DNA from: JBOHHR01 sp050740975
Lineage (GTDB): Bacteria > Pseudomonadota > Gammaproteobacteria > JBOHHR01
NCBI GenBank assembly: GCA_050740975.1
Contig: JBOIEE010000121.1
Location: 1 to 13,567, forward strand
Direction of reading: 5' to 3'
DNA: 13,567 nt
Positions 6,882 to 13,452 of this stretch are shown here, in pieces (position 1 is the first letter of the stretch; each line of letters opens with the position of its first letter). Below the pieces are notes generated by a model that was not told the DNA's origin, searched no databases, and saw only the letters and a program-made list of their open reading frames with translations. The position numbers and the translations under genes were made by a program.

Positions 6882-8585
6882 CTACTTGCGGAACACATAG
6901 GCTGCACCACAATTGAAGCTCCCATCGGGGCAGACAGTGCCCCGTGCTCCGACGAGTGCGCTCTTACCGCGAGCCGACAGGGCGACGGCCCCACCGAAGA
7001 CGAAGGCGCCTGCATCTGAGGCGATGAGTTTTTGCCGCTCGATCCATTCTGTTCCTTGACGTACAAATACGTAGGCTGCACCGCAACCTACGCCTAAGCC
7101 AGCAGGGCAGTCAGCGGTACGGTCCCCGACGAGTGCCACGTTGCCGCGGAGAGCAACGGACCAACCGAAGTCGTCGCCCTCCGTGGCGTCGGAGGCCATG
7201 AGTTTTTGCTCCTCGACCCAGCCATCATGTTTCCGCACAAACACATAGGCTGCACCGCAGTCGCTTTCGATGACCGCGACGCAATCCTGGTCAGGGGACC
7301 CTATGAGCGCTCGCTCGCCACCTCTTGACAGCGCAACGGACCAACCGAAGCCGAAACCGTCAGGCATGGCGTCGGAGGTCGTGAGTCTTTGCTCCTCCAC
7401 CCAGTCGCCAACCCTCTGCACAAAGACATAGGCCGTACCACAGAGGAAAGAGCCATTGGCGCAGATTGAACCAGGCGCCCCGATGAGGGCAGTCTTGCCA
7501 TCCGCCGACAGGGTGACGGATTGACCGAAGTCGTCGAACACTGTGCCGCCGTCCGAAGCAGTAAGCTTCTGCTGCTCGTTCCATGTGCCTCCCTGACGCA
7601 CAAATACATAGGCCGAGTTAGCCAATGCCGCCCCGATGAGGGCAGTCTTGCCATCCGCCGACAGGGCGACGGCGTCACCGAAGAGGTTGTTAACGGTGGT
7701 ATCGGAGCCAATGAGCTTCTGCTGCTCAACCCATTTGAGGCCCTTCCGCACAAATACATAGGCCGCGCCGCAGTTAAAGCCTTCGGCACAGCTAGGGTTC
7801 GCCCCAATGAGGGCGGTCTTACCATCCGCCGACAGGGCAACGGGCTCACCGAAGCCGTCGAACGCGGTGCCGTCCGAAGCGGTGAGCTTTTGCTGCTCGA
7901 CCCGTTTGTTTCCCTTGCGCACAAACACATAGGCCGCACCACAAGCCTCGCCCGCGGCGCAATCAGCAAGCGCCGCCCCGATAACCGCCAGCTTGCCGTT
8001 GCCCGACAGGGCCACAGACTCCCCAAAGGAGTCACCAGCTGCCGCATCGGAAGCGGTAAGCTTAGCCTGCTCGATAAACGGATCGATGGTGAGGGGATAA
8101 ATGGCACTGCCCTCATCGACTTCGATCTTGAGCGTACTCCCCGCAAGCCTAAGCCGGGCAGGAAGCTCCCGGCCCCGTGCATCGAGCGCCGTGAGCCCTC
8201 GGTAGCGCAGCACGGCCCCGCCTCCGGGGGCGGAAAGGGCCAGCGTATTTCCATCCAGCACCGGTTTGAGAGTGCCCGAGAGATCAAGGGCGAGGGTCAG
8301 CGGACCTTCTTGAGATCCCGCAGGCCGTTGCTTGAAGGTAAACCCTTGCTCGAGCCCCAGGGGGCCATTCACGTACCATTCGGTCAAGCCCCCGCGCGGG
8401 TATTCCACCCGGTTGGCTTGGGACTTGGGGCTCACCCTTTCAATCGCTCGCAGCCGGGCGCCATAGCCCACCCTCGCTAAGGCAAGCTTAAAGCGCCGCG
8501 ATCCCGCCACAAGCTCCGGCCCCTGCGGGCCGAACTCGATCGTGTACCCGTGCTTGCGGTTGTCGGCCGCGAGGCCCCGAGCCAC
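6882..8585 (-). CDS. FG-GAP repeat beta-propeller protein, main body of a frameshifted gene
   Basis: A 567-codon frame, lacking its signal peptide because of an apparent frameshift (see 8579-8826). Residues 1-172 form an N-terminal domain ending YPLTIDPFIEQAKL, a pattern I associate with secreted FG-GAP repeat proteins. Residues 177-567 are seven repeats of 46-63 residues with the pattern SD...FG..VALS..GK.ALIGA...CGAAYVFVR...W.EQQKL, as in integrin-alpha-type propellers. The last repeat stops after AAYVFRK, without its final strand. FIEQAKL before repeat 1 resembles that missing strand and could close a seven-bladed ring. Six of seven repeats carry a Cys pair in the same loop, suiting an oxidising compartment. 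The apparent GTG at 8585 has no ribosome site and is probably not the true start. Its role is probably adhesion or ligand binding, which is inference. Confidence 0.88.
   Translation of the reverse strand: MARGLAADNRKHGYTIEFGPQGPELVAGSRRFKLALARVGYGARLRAIERVSPKSQANRVEYPRGGLTEWYVNGPLGLEQGFTFKQRPAGSQEGPLTLALDLSGTLKPVLDGNTLALSAPGGGAVLRYRGLTALDARGRELPARLRLAGSTLKIEVDEGSAIYPLTIDPFIEQAKLTASDAAAGDSFGESVALSGNGKLAVIGAALADCAAGEACGAAYVFVRKGNKRVEQQKLTASDGTAFDGFGEPVALSADGKTALIGANPSCAEGFNCGAAYVFVRKGLKWVEQQKLIGSDTTVNNLFGDAVALSADGKTALIGAALANSAYVFVRQGGTWNEQQKLTASDGGTVFDDFGQSVTLSADGKTALIGAPGSICANGSFLCGTAYVFVQRVGDWVEEQRLTTSDAMPDGFGFGWSVALSRGGERALIGSPDQDCVAVIESDCGAAYVFVRKHDGWVEEQKLMASDATEGDDFGWSVALRGNVALVGDRTADCPAGLGVGCGAAYVFVRQGTEWIERQKLIASDAGAFVFGGAVALSARGKSALVGARGTVCPDGSFNCGAAYVFRK
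6885..8057 (-). repeat. Seven tandem FG-GAP repeats within the propeller gene
   Basis: Each unit of roughly 140-190 bp encodes one blade. Units begin near residues 177, 235, 292, 341, 402, 463 and 521 of the main frame. Units 2, 3 and 4 share the string LSADGKTALIGA, so they are the most alike and probably the most recent duplications. Unit 3 is the shortest and lacks the cysteine loop. Confidence 0.85.
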
Positions 8586-8826
8586 GTAGGCGGGCGTGGT
8601 AGGCTGCCTCGTCGCGCCCGAGCCGTGCCGAGATCGCCCCCTGGGCGGCGACCGGCAGGCTGAGAAGGCTTAAAGGCGCCTTCTCTTGGGCCGCGGCGCT
8701 GGCGTGCTGCGCCAGCGGTAAGAGCAACAAGATAAACAAGGCTAGGAAGAACCGCCACAGGGGGCAAGTAGGCACCGCGGGGGCGGCGCCTGGGGATGCA
8801 TACACAGGTAGGATAGTTCCCTCCAC
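8579..8826 (-). pseudogene. Displaced 5' segment (signal peptide) of the FG-GAP gene
   Basis: Starting from GTG at 8826-8824, this frame encodes a classical Sec signal peptide: WRFF, a hydrophobic core FLALFILLLLPLA, and a likely cleavage site after ASA. It continues with AISARLGRDEAAYHARLRG, which fits the mature N-terminus of secreted FG-GAP proteins. Past the GGGG run at 8575-8578 (minus strand) it turns into arginine- and glycine-rich nonsense, while the main frame takes over with GLAADNRKHG. Removing one G from that run joins the two as YHARLRGSGLAADNRKHG. The two frames are therefore most likely one gene with a one-base insertion, real or from sequencing. A second possible start is GTG at 8805. 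Confidence 0.75.
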
Positions 8827-8920
8827 TCCAACTCTCTGTTACCGGATCACTCATGCGGCCGCCCATGGAGCGGCCGAGACCGCCCTTTTCCCCTGATTAC
8901 GGGCTCGCCGTTGGCCACCG

Positions 8921-8934
8921 ACCGCTACAGCGGT
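8921..8934. repeat. Short perfect dyad ACCGCT-AC-AGCGGT
   Basis: A 6-bp perfect inverted repeat with a 2-base centre, in the 256-bp gap between the hydrolase stop (9083) and the propeller gene start (8826). It lies about 95 bp upstream of the propeller gene, where an operator could sit, but nothing else supports regulation. I see no clear promoter and no other gene in this gap. Confidence 0.3.
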
Positions 8935-9082
8935 TGCGGTAGCTCGCGGCATGGGAGAGTTGACGCCGTAGCGCAGGACGATGTCCACCAGCCAGGTCAC
9001 AAATCCGCGCTGTGGGACCACCGCGCATGCAACAGGTGAATCCCGCCGCAGGAATGGTCAGCCGCGTCAAAAGAAGAGCCGA

Positions 9083-10138
9083 TCACACGATAGGCGGTTC
9101 TTCCGGGACGCGTTGATCGGTCGCGGGGTCGTATTCGAACTGAAATGCTTCTACCGTGTCCGCAGCGGTCCGCGCGCTCTCAAAACGCGCGAGGTGGTAT
9201 AAGGCTTCTCCCTCATTCACCAGCGGCAGATTGGTGCGCCCCACGATAACGCCCGCGGCCGGCGCGCGCACCTCCTCCTCGCGCTCGCCGAAAGGATCAG
9301 AGACGATGCCTAGCGGTTGACCGGCCTCGACTTTTGCCCCTAAGCCCGTGGTCGAACGCAGGATCCCACTCTGCGGTGCGCGGATCCATCCGCTGGCGCT
9401 TGCCACCAGGGGTTCGAGTTTCGGATCCAAGCTGCGGCGCTGGGGGAGCATGCCCAACTCCCGCATCACGGCGATCACGCCTTTCACTCCGGCTCGGATG
9501 GCGATCTCGTCAAAGCGTAAGGCCTCACCTGCCTCGTACACAATGATGGGGATCCCTAACTCCGCCAGCGCCTTGCGCAGCGATCCTTCGAGCAGAGAAG
9601 TATTTATCATCACTGGTGCGGGAAAAGCTCGGGCCATACGCGCGGTTTCGGTATCTAATAAATTAGCTCGGATTTGCGCCAGATTCTCGCGGTGGATGGC
9701 GCCGGTGTGCAGATCGATGCCGTGGGTGCACACCCCGGCGATCTGCTGTAGGAACACATGCGCTAAGCGAGCCGCCAGCGACCCTTTATCCGAGCCCGGG
9801 AAGGAGCGGTTGAGATCCCGGCGGTCGGGTAGATAACGGGACTGGTTGATGAATCCGTAGACGTTGACCACCGGCACCGCGATCACGGTTCCGTGCAGGC
9901 GCTCCAACGCTCTTATGTTCACCAAGCGGCGGATAATTTCCACCCCGTTTATCTCATCCCCGTGGATAGCGGCGCAAACGAACAACCGCGGGCCGGGGCG
10001 CCGCCCATGCACCACTTGTGCCGGAATACTGAGGTTGGTATGGGTGTAGAGCTCGGGGATTGCGAGCTCGATCAGTTTGCGTTGACCCGGTGCGACGCGG
10101 ACCCCACCCAGGCAAAACGGCTCTGCCTTCACCCTCAA
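9083..10138 (-). CDS. Succinylglutamate desuccinylase/aspartoacylase family zinc hydrolase
   Basis: A 351-residue M14-like zinc hydrolase of the AstE/AspA group (COG3608 type). Zinc ligands are visible as His59 and Glu62 in AIHGDE and His144 in DLHTG. DLNRSFPG (108-115) carries the substrate-binding Asn and Arg. YEAGE further on probably holds the catalytic Glu. The C-terminal part (about 255-330), with RAPQSGILRS and RAPAAGVIVG, is the lipoyl-like beta-barrel usual in this subgroup. The start is TTG at 10138-10136, overlapping the rimK stop in a TTGA junction, with GAGG six bases upstream. Third gene of the operon, it may trim glutamate or other acyl-amino groups added by RimK. That is inference from context; arginine catabolism (true AstE) is unlikely because no other ast gene is present. 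Confidence 0.88.
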   Translation of the reverse strand: MRVKAEPFCLGGVRVAPGQRKLIELAIPELYTHTNLSIPAQVVHGRRPGPRLFVCAAIHGDEINGVEIIRRLVNIRALERLHGTVIAVPVVNVYGFINQSRYLPDRRDLNRSFPGSDKGSLAARLAHVFLQQIAGVCTHGIDLHTGAIHRENLAQIRANLLDTETARMARAFPAPVMINTSLLEGSLRKALAELGIPIIVYEAGEALRFDEIAIRAGVKGVIAVMRELGMLPQRRSLDPKLEPLVASASGWIRAPQSGILRSTTGLGAKVEAGQPLGIVSDPFGEREEEVRAPAAGVIVGRTNLPLVNEGEALYHLARFESARTAADTVEAFQFEYDPATDQRVPEEPPIV

Positions 10139-11040
10139 CCGCTGCCTCGGGTCCGGGTGCGGCCTTGGCGGGCGTTTTTTTCGATGAACTCGACGATCAT
10201 GCCCGCGATGTCTTTCCCAGTCGCCTTCTCGATGCCTTCCAACCCCGGTGAGGAATTGACTTCCATGATCAGCGGGCCATGGTTAGAGCGCAGCAAGTCC
10301 ACACCGCATACATTCAGACCCATGGTTCTCGCCGCGCGCACGGCTGCGGAACGTTCCTCCGGCGTGATCCGCACCAAGGTCGCGCTGCCCCCGCGGTGCA
10401 GATTGGATCGAAAATCGCCCTCTTTGCCCTGGCGTTTCATGGCCGCCACCACTTTGTCACCCACCACCAGGCAGCGGATGTCCGCAGCGCCTGCCTCCTT
10501 GATGTATTCCTGCACCAACACGCTGGCTTTAAGCCCCAGAAACGATTGGATGACGCTCTCCGCCGCTTGGCGGGTCTCCGCGAGCACCACGCCGATCCCC
10601 TGGGTGCCCGCCAGCAATTTGATCACCACCGGGGCACCCCCCACCATGTCGATGAGATCACCGATGTCGTCGGGCTTGTTGGCGAAGCCGGTGATGGGTA
10701 AACCAATACCCTTACGGCAGAACAACTGCAAGGCCCGCAGCTTATCGCGCGAGCGCGTGATGGCCACCGATTCATTGAGCGGATAAACCCCCATCATCTC
10801 GAATTGGCGCAGCACGGCAGTGCCGTAAAAGGTCACCGAGGCGCCTATGCGAGGGATCACGGCATCTAAATTGTCGATGGACTCCCCCCGGTAGTGAACC
10901 CCGGGGCGATGGGAAGTGATATTCATATAACAACGCAGCACATCCAAGATACGAACTTCGTGACCGCGTTGCTGAGCCGCCTCAACCAAGCGTTGTGTGG
11001 AATAGAGCTTAGGATTTCGAGACAGTACAGCGACTTTCAT
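10135..11040 (-). CDS. rimK: RimK, ATP-grasp ligase adding glutamate to ribosomal protein S6
   Basis: A 301-residue protein, essentially the length of E. coli RimK and similar throughout. It opens MKVAVLSRNPKLYSTQRLVEAA and has the ATP-grasp core: PVVIKLLAGTQGIGV, the VLVQEYIKEAGAADIRCLVVG lid region, GDFRSNLHRGG, and the metal-binding end MEVNSSPGLEGIE. RimK ligates glutamate residues to the C-terminus of S6 in the cytoplasm, altering ribosome function. The frame is open back to 11109, but the ATG at 11040 matches the known N-terminus, and the longer form would overlap the protease gene. The ribosome site before 11040 is weak, so translation may rely on the upstream gene, which ends 17 bases away. 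It overlaps the downstream hydrolase gene by three bases. Confidence 0.95.
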   Translation of the reverse strand: MKVAVLSRNPKLYSTQRLVEAAQQRGHEVRILDVLRCYMNITSHRPGVHYRGESIDNLDAVIPRIGASVTFYGTAVLRQFEMMGVYPLNESVAITRSRDKLRALQLFCRKGIGLPITGFANKPDDIGDLIDMVGGAPVVIKLLAGTQGIGVVLAETRQAAESVIQSFLGLKASVLVQEYIKEAGAADIRCLVVGDKVVAAMKRQGKEGDFRSNLHRGGSATLVRITPEERSAAVRAARTMGLNVCGVDLLRSNHGPLIMEVNSSPGLEGIEKATGKDIAGMIVEFIEKNARQGRTRTRGSG

Positions 11041-11056
11041 TGGTGCGCAGCGGCGT

Positions 11057-11512
11057 TCAAAACCTTTTGCGACGGGGATAGCAGTGGCGCAACGACGGTC
11101 CACCGACATAAGAGAGGGCGGGATTGATTAGCAATCCTGCTTCGGTTATCGCGGTACGGCCTAACAGCATGCGAAACAACATATCCTCGCGGTTGGTGAG
11201 CGTGATCTCAGCGGACCACTCGTGTGGTCCTAATTTTATTCGGGTGCGGATGACGGGCCGCTGCTCTCTGTGGCCTCCGGAATCGCTGACCACACGGGTA
11301 TCGATGATCGCGGCCGCACACTCGCATTCCAGATCGGTGCGGTGTTGCAAGGGGTGGATCCGGAAACGCACGCGCCTTTGCCCCTGTTCCTCGAATTCTT
11401 GTAACTGAAACGCGTGCAAGGCGGAGGTGCGCGCCCCCGTATCGATCTTCGCCTTAATCCCCGGTATGCCTAATTCTGGCAGCTCGACCCATTCTCGCCA
11501 GCTTATTTGCAC
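11057..11512 (-). CDS. rimB: Retropepsin-like aspartic protease, RimB-like (COG4067 type)
   Basis: A protein of about 151 residues with a retroviral-type aspartic protease fold, annotated in databases as ATP-dependent zinc protease. The active-site loop KIDTGARTSALHA has the catalytic Asp at about residue 25, preceded by the family hallmark WREWVELPELGIPGIKAK. The second conserved half includes MLFRMLLGRTAI. The frame is open to a GTG at 11551, but I chose GTG at 11512 because GGGGG lies ten bases upstream and MVQISWREW fits the usual N-terminus. This protein commonly sits next to rimK. In Pseudomonas, RimB belongs to the RimABK system that tunes S6 glutamylation, and I infer the same here. 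No rimA-like gene is recognisable in the window. Confidence 0.85.
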   Translation of the reverse strand: MQISWREWVELPELGIPGIKAKIDTGARTSALHAFQLQEFEEQGQRRVRFRIHPLQHRTDLECECAAAIIDTRVVSDSGGHREQRPVIRTRIKLGPHEWSAEITLTNREDMLFRMLLGRTAITEAGLLINPALSYVGGPSLRHCYPRRKRF

Positions 11513-11813
11513 CAGGCGTATACCCCCTTTCACCGTTGTATCGCTACGCACGCCCGGAGAGGCCAGACAACGGCATTCCTAAAAGTCCGCAAATGGTACT
11601 TGGAGCGCGCCCGACGTTCAAACTGTGCGCGCTAGAACTACTGGGGGATCCTGTCGCGACCCGAAGCGCAGCCGCTTGCCTGGATTCGATTTATCTGCGG
11701 CGCCTACCGGCCGCGACGGCGGGCGCACACCTGACTGGACGGTCTTAAGGTCGGCCAAACACTATGGGGAGGTCAGTGAAACGGTCCGCACCCTTGCGGG
11801 CGCTCGCGTGCGG
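11513..11813. other. Gap between the small gene and the rim operon
   Basis: About 300 bases with no supported gene. A hairpin with arms CCGCAC and GTGCGG (11786-11791 and 11808-11813) lies right after the small gene's stop on the minus strand; it is followed by ACCGTTT and could be a weak terminator. The rim operon promoter must lie here if it is not cotranscribed with the small gene, but I see no convincing -35/-10 pair. Confidence 0.4.
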
Positions 11814-12026
11814 TTACTGGAACACATCGTCCACCACCTCTTCCTGAAGCAACTCCCGCAGGCGTTTTTTCTCTAAATATTCTTCGATGCGCCGCCGCGT
11901 AATACCGGAGCCACGTTCGCTGTTTCCTGATAAGACTTTGTTTTTAAGAAAATTAAACTCGACAGCGTAATCGTCGAAAGCGTCTTCCGTGGTCTTTTGA
12001 GGGTATGTCTCGTCAACGCTTTTCAT
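11814..12026 (-). CDS. Small charged protein resembling the PA3496 family
   Basis: A 70-residue soluble protein with an acidic N-terminal half (DETYPQKTTEDAFDDYAVEF) and a basic amphipathic helix TRRRIEEYLEKKRLRELLQE near the C-terminus, ending EEVVDDVFQ. From memory, that arrangement and the RRRIE..LE.KRLRELL pattern resemble gammaproteobacterial proteins annotated as PA3496 family putative envelope integrity protein; their molecular role is unknown. There is no signal peptide or membrane helix. The ATG at 12026 is preceded by GGTGAG at good spacing, which supports a real gene, and a plausible promoter lies just upstream. It is divergent from the LysR regulator and about 300 bp upstream of the rim operon on the same strand. 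Confidence 0.7.
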   Translation of the reverse strand: MKSVDETYPQKTTEDAFDDYAVEFNFLKNKVLSGNSERGSGITRRRIEEYLEKKRLRELLQEEVVDDVFQ

Positions 12027-12051
12027 TTACTCACCATGGGGGTAGCGATTG

Positions 12052-12087
12052 GGCCAATTATTTAGACTGCTTGCTTGGACCTGTAAA
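12052..12087 (-). promoter_or_regulatory. Possible sigma70 promoter for the small PA3496-like gene
   Basis: On the minus strand, TTTACA (12087-12082) and TAAATA (12064-12059) are separated by exactly 17 bases. The -35 matches consensus at five of six positions; the -10 is poor. The region is AT-rich compared with its surroundings. Transcription would start about 25 bases before the ATG. Confidence 0.4.
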
Positions 12088-12178
12088 ACGAAAAATTATG
12101 ATGACCTCGATTAAAGAATTTGATTAATGTGTGCGCTGTGGCAATCTATTCTGAATACCGTTATATACCCATCGAGGG

Positions 12179-13045
12179 ATGGATACGGAACTACTCAAGA
12201 CGTTCTTGGAGGTGAGCCGCACCCGCCATTTTGGGAAAGCGGCCGGGAATCTTTTTATCACGCAGTCCGCGGTAAGCGCGCGCGTACGTCAACTTGAGGA
12301 GGCTGTAGGAGTATCGCTTTTTTCTCGAGCCCGACACCAAATACATCTGACCGCAGCCGGGCAGAAGATGGTCCATCACGCCGAGACGATACTCACGGCC
12401 TGGAATCGCGCCCGCCGGGAGTTCGCCCTGGCGGATGAAGGAGGAGGGGAGCTAATCATTGCTGGGCTGCCGAGCCTGTGCGATTTCCTGCTGCAAGATT
12501 GGTTGAGGAGGGTATATCGCCATTTTTCTGAGCTTCGTTTGAGCGTAGAGGTTTACGAATCGCAAGAACTGTTGCGTCGTTTGGGAGACGGCACGGTGGA
12601 CGTGGCGCTGATGTTTGACCCCCCGCGGCTCTATGAAGTGCACTTGGAACGAATCGCCACCATTCCTATGCTTATGGTTTCGACCCGCCCCCGGATCAAT
12701 GCTGCTGAAGCCATCGCGCGAGGATATATCATGGTCGATTGGGGGGACTCCTTCCGCACCACTCATGCGAAACTGTTCCCTAGCTTTCCAACACCTGCGG
12801 TGCGGCTTGACTTAGCCCACGCGGCGCACCAGTTTCTTCTCGAATACGGGGGAGCGGCCTATCTCCCTCAGTCCCTGGTCACACACGATTTACGGCGCAG
12901 ACGTTTGTATCGAATCACGGATGCCCCGGCTATGGAGCTAAATACCTACGCCGTTTTTCGGGGCTGTGACCAAAAGCAGGGACTCTTGCAGCGATTGTTG
13001 ACGCTCTTAGGCTCGAAAAAAGAACCCACAGCGGTCTCTCCTTAA
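12179..13045 (+). CDS. LysR-family transcriptional regulator, HdfR-like
   Basis: A 288-residue regulator with an N-terminal winged helix-turn-helix (residues 1-60, including TQSAVSARVRQLEE) and a LysR-type effector domain (about 90-270). The start MDTELLKTFLEVSRTRHFG is nearly identical to E. coli HdfR, which fixes the ATG at 12179, although the only Shine-Dalgarno-like stretch (GAGGG) directly abuts the start codon. The C-terminal domain is much less like HdfR, so the effector and targets may differ. E. coli HdfR is known as a repressor of the flagellar flhDC operon; no flagellar gene is seen here. LysR regulators often control a divergent neighbour, here the small PA3496-like gene. It converges with ureC, so that gene is a less likely direct target. 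Confidence 0.92.
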   Translation: MDTELLKTFLEVSRTRHFGKAAGNLFITQSAVSARVRQLEEAVGVSLFSRARHQIHLTAAGQKMVHHAETILTAWNRARREFALADEGGGELIIAGLPSLCDFLLQDWLRRVYRHFSELRLSVEVYESQELLRRLGDGTVDVALMFDPPRLYEVHLERIATIPMLMVSTRPRINAAEAIARGYIMVDWGDSFRTTHAKLFPSFPTPAVRLDLAHAAHQFLLEYGGAAYLPQSLVTHDLRRRRLYRITDAPAMELNTYAVFRGCDQKQGLLQRLLTLLGSKKEPTAVSP

Positions 13046-13452
13046 GCCCGCGTCGGCCGGTGGTTCAAAGAGCTTACACAGCACTTCGGGCGGGTCAAAG
13101 TACGGCAACTGATAGCGCTTCGGGCCAGTAGCGCTCCCGAAGAAAAGCGCGCACCGTGCGAAATGCTGAGCCATCGTAAAGGCTGATACCAGGAAGTTCA
13201 CCATGGCTTTCAACTTTGGTCGCTGAGCAACCCACAACTAATAGCTGCTTTGTAAGGCCCAACATATCGTCGTGGTTTGGATTCGGTTTTTATCGCTACG
13301 CCCTGCGCTTTGTGGGATATGCCACCTAGTCTCTTGCCGCTATCAGGCCTCACCCGGTGGCGACTCTCTTGCCTTTTCTTGGAACGAGGAAGTGAGGTCG
13401 CACCAGCCTCGACAGGCGTGTCTAGCGACTCGTTGATTAGCGAGCGCCGGTG
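13046..13452. other. Non-coding gap between the LysR and ureC genes
   Basis: About 400 bases between two convergent genes, with no gene I can support. A minus-strand frame at 13007-13237 could encode up to 76 residues but has no ribosome site and overlaps the LysR end. An imperfect inverted repeat with arms GGTGGCGACTC and GAGGTCGCACC lies at roughly 13361-13405. I see no convincing terminator for either flanking gene. Confidence 0.4.

Noticed and set aside
7301..8287. 328-codon alternative minus-strand frame inside the propeller gene
   Set aside because: It is a shifted reading of the same repeats, rich in Ser, Arg and Pro, without FG-GAP motifs.
7521..8480. 319-codon plus-strand frame opposite the propeller gene
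   Set aside because: Its apparent repeats mirror the FG-GAP repeats on the other strand; the minus-strand reading explains the sequence fully.
11041..11109. Longer N-terminus for RimK starting at 11109
   Set aside because: It would overlap the protease gene and add 23 residues absent from RimK proteins; the internal ATG matches the family start.
11620..11720. Stretch with a TTCGATT element suggesting a tRNA T-loop
   Set aside because: No acceptor stem or anticodon arm can be assembled around it.
13007..13237. 76-codon minus-strand frame containing a passage ending PYFDPPEVLCKLFEPP
   Set aside because: It looks slightly protein-like but has no ribosome site, overlaps the LysR gene end, and I recognise no family. 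It could be a decayed fragment, but I cannot support that.
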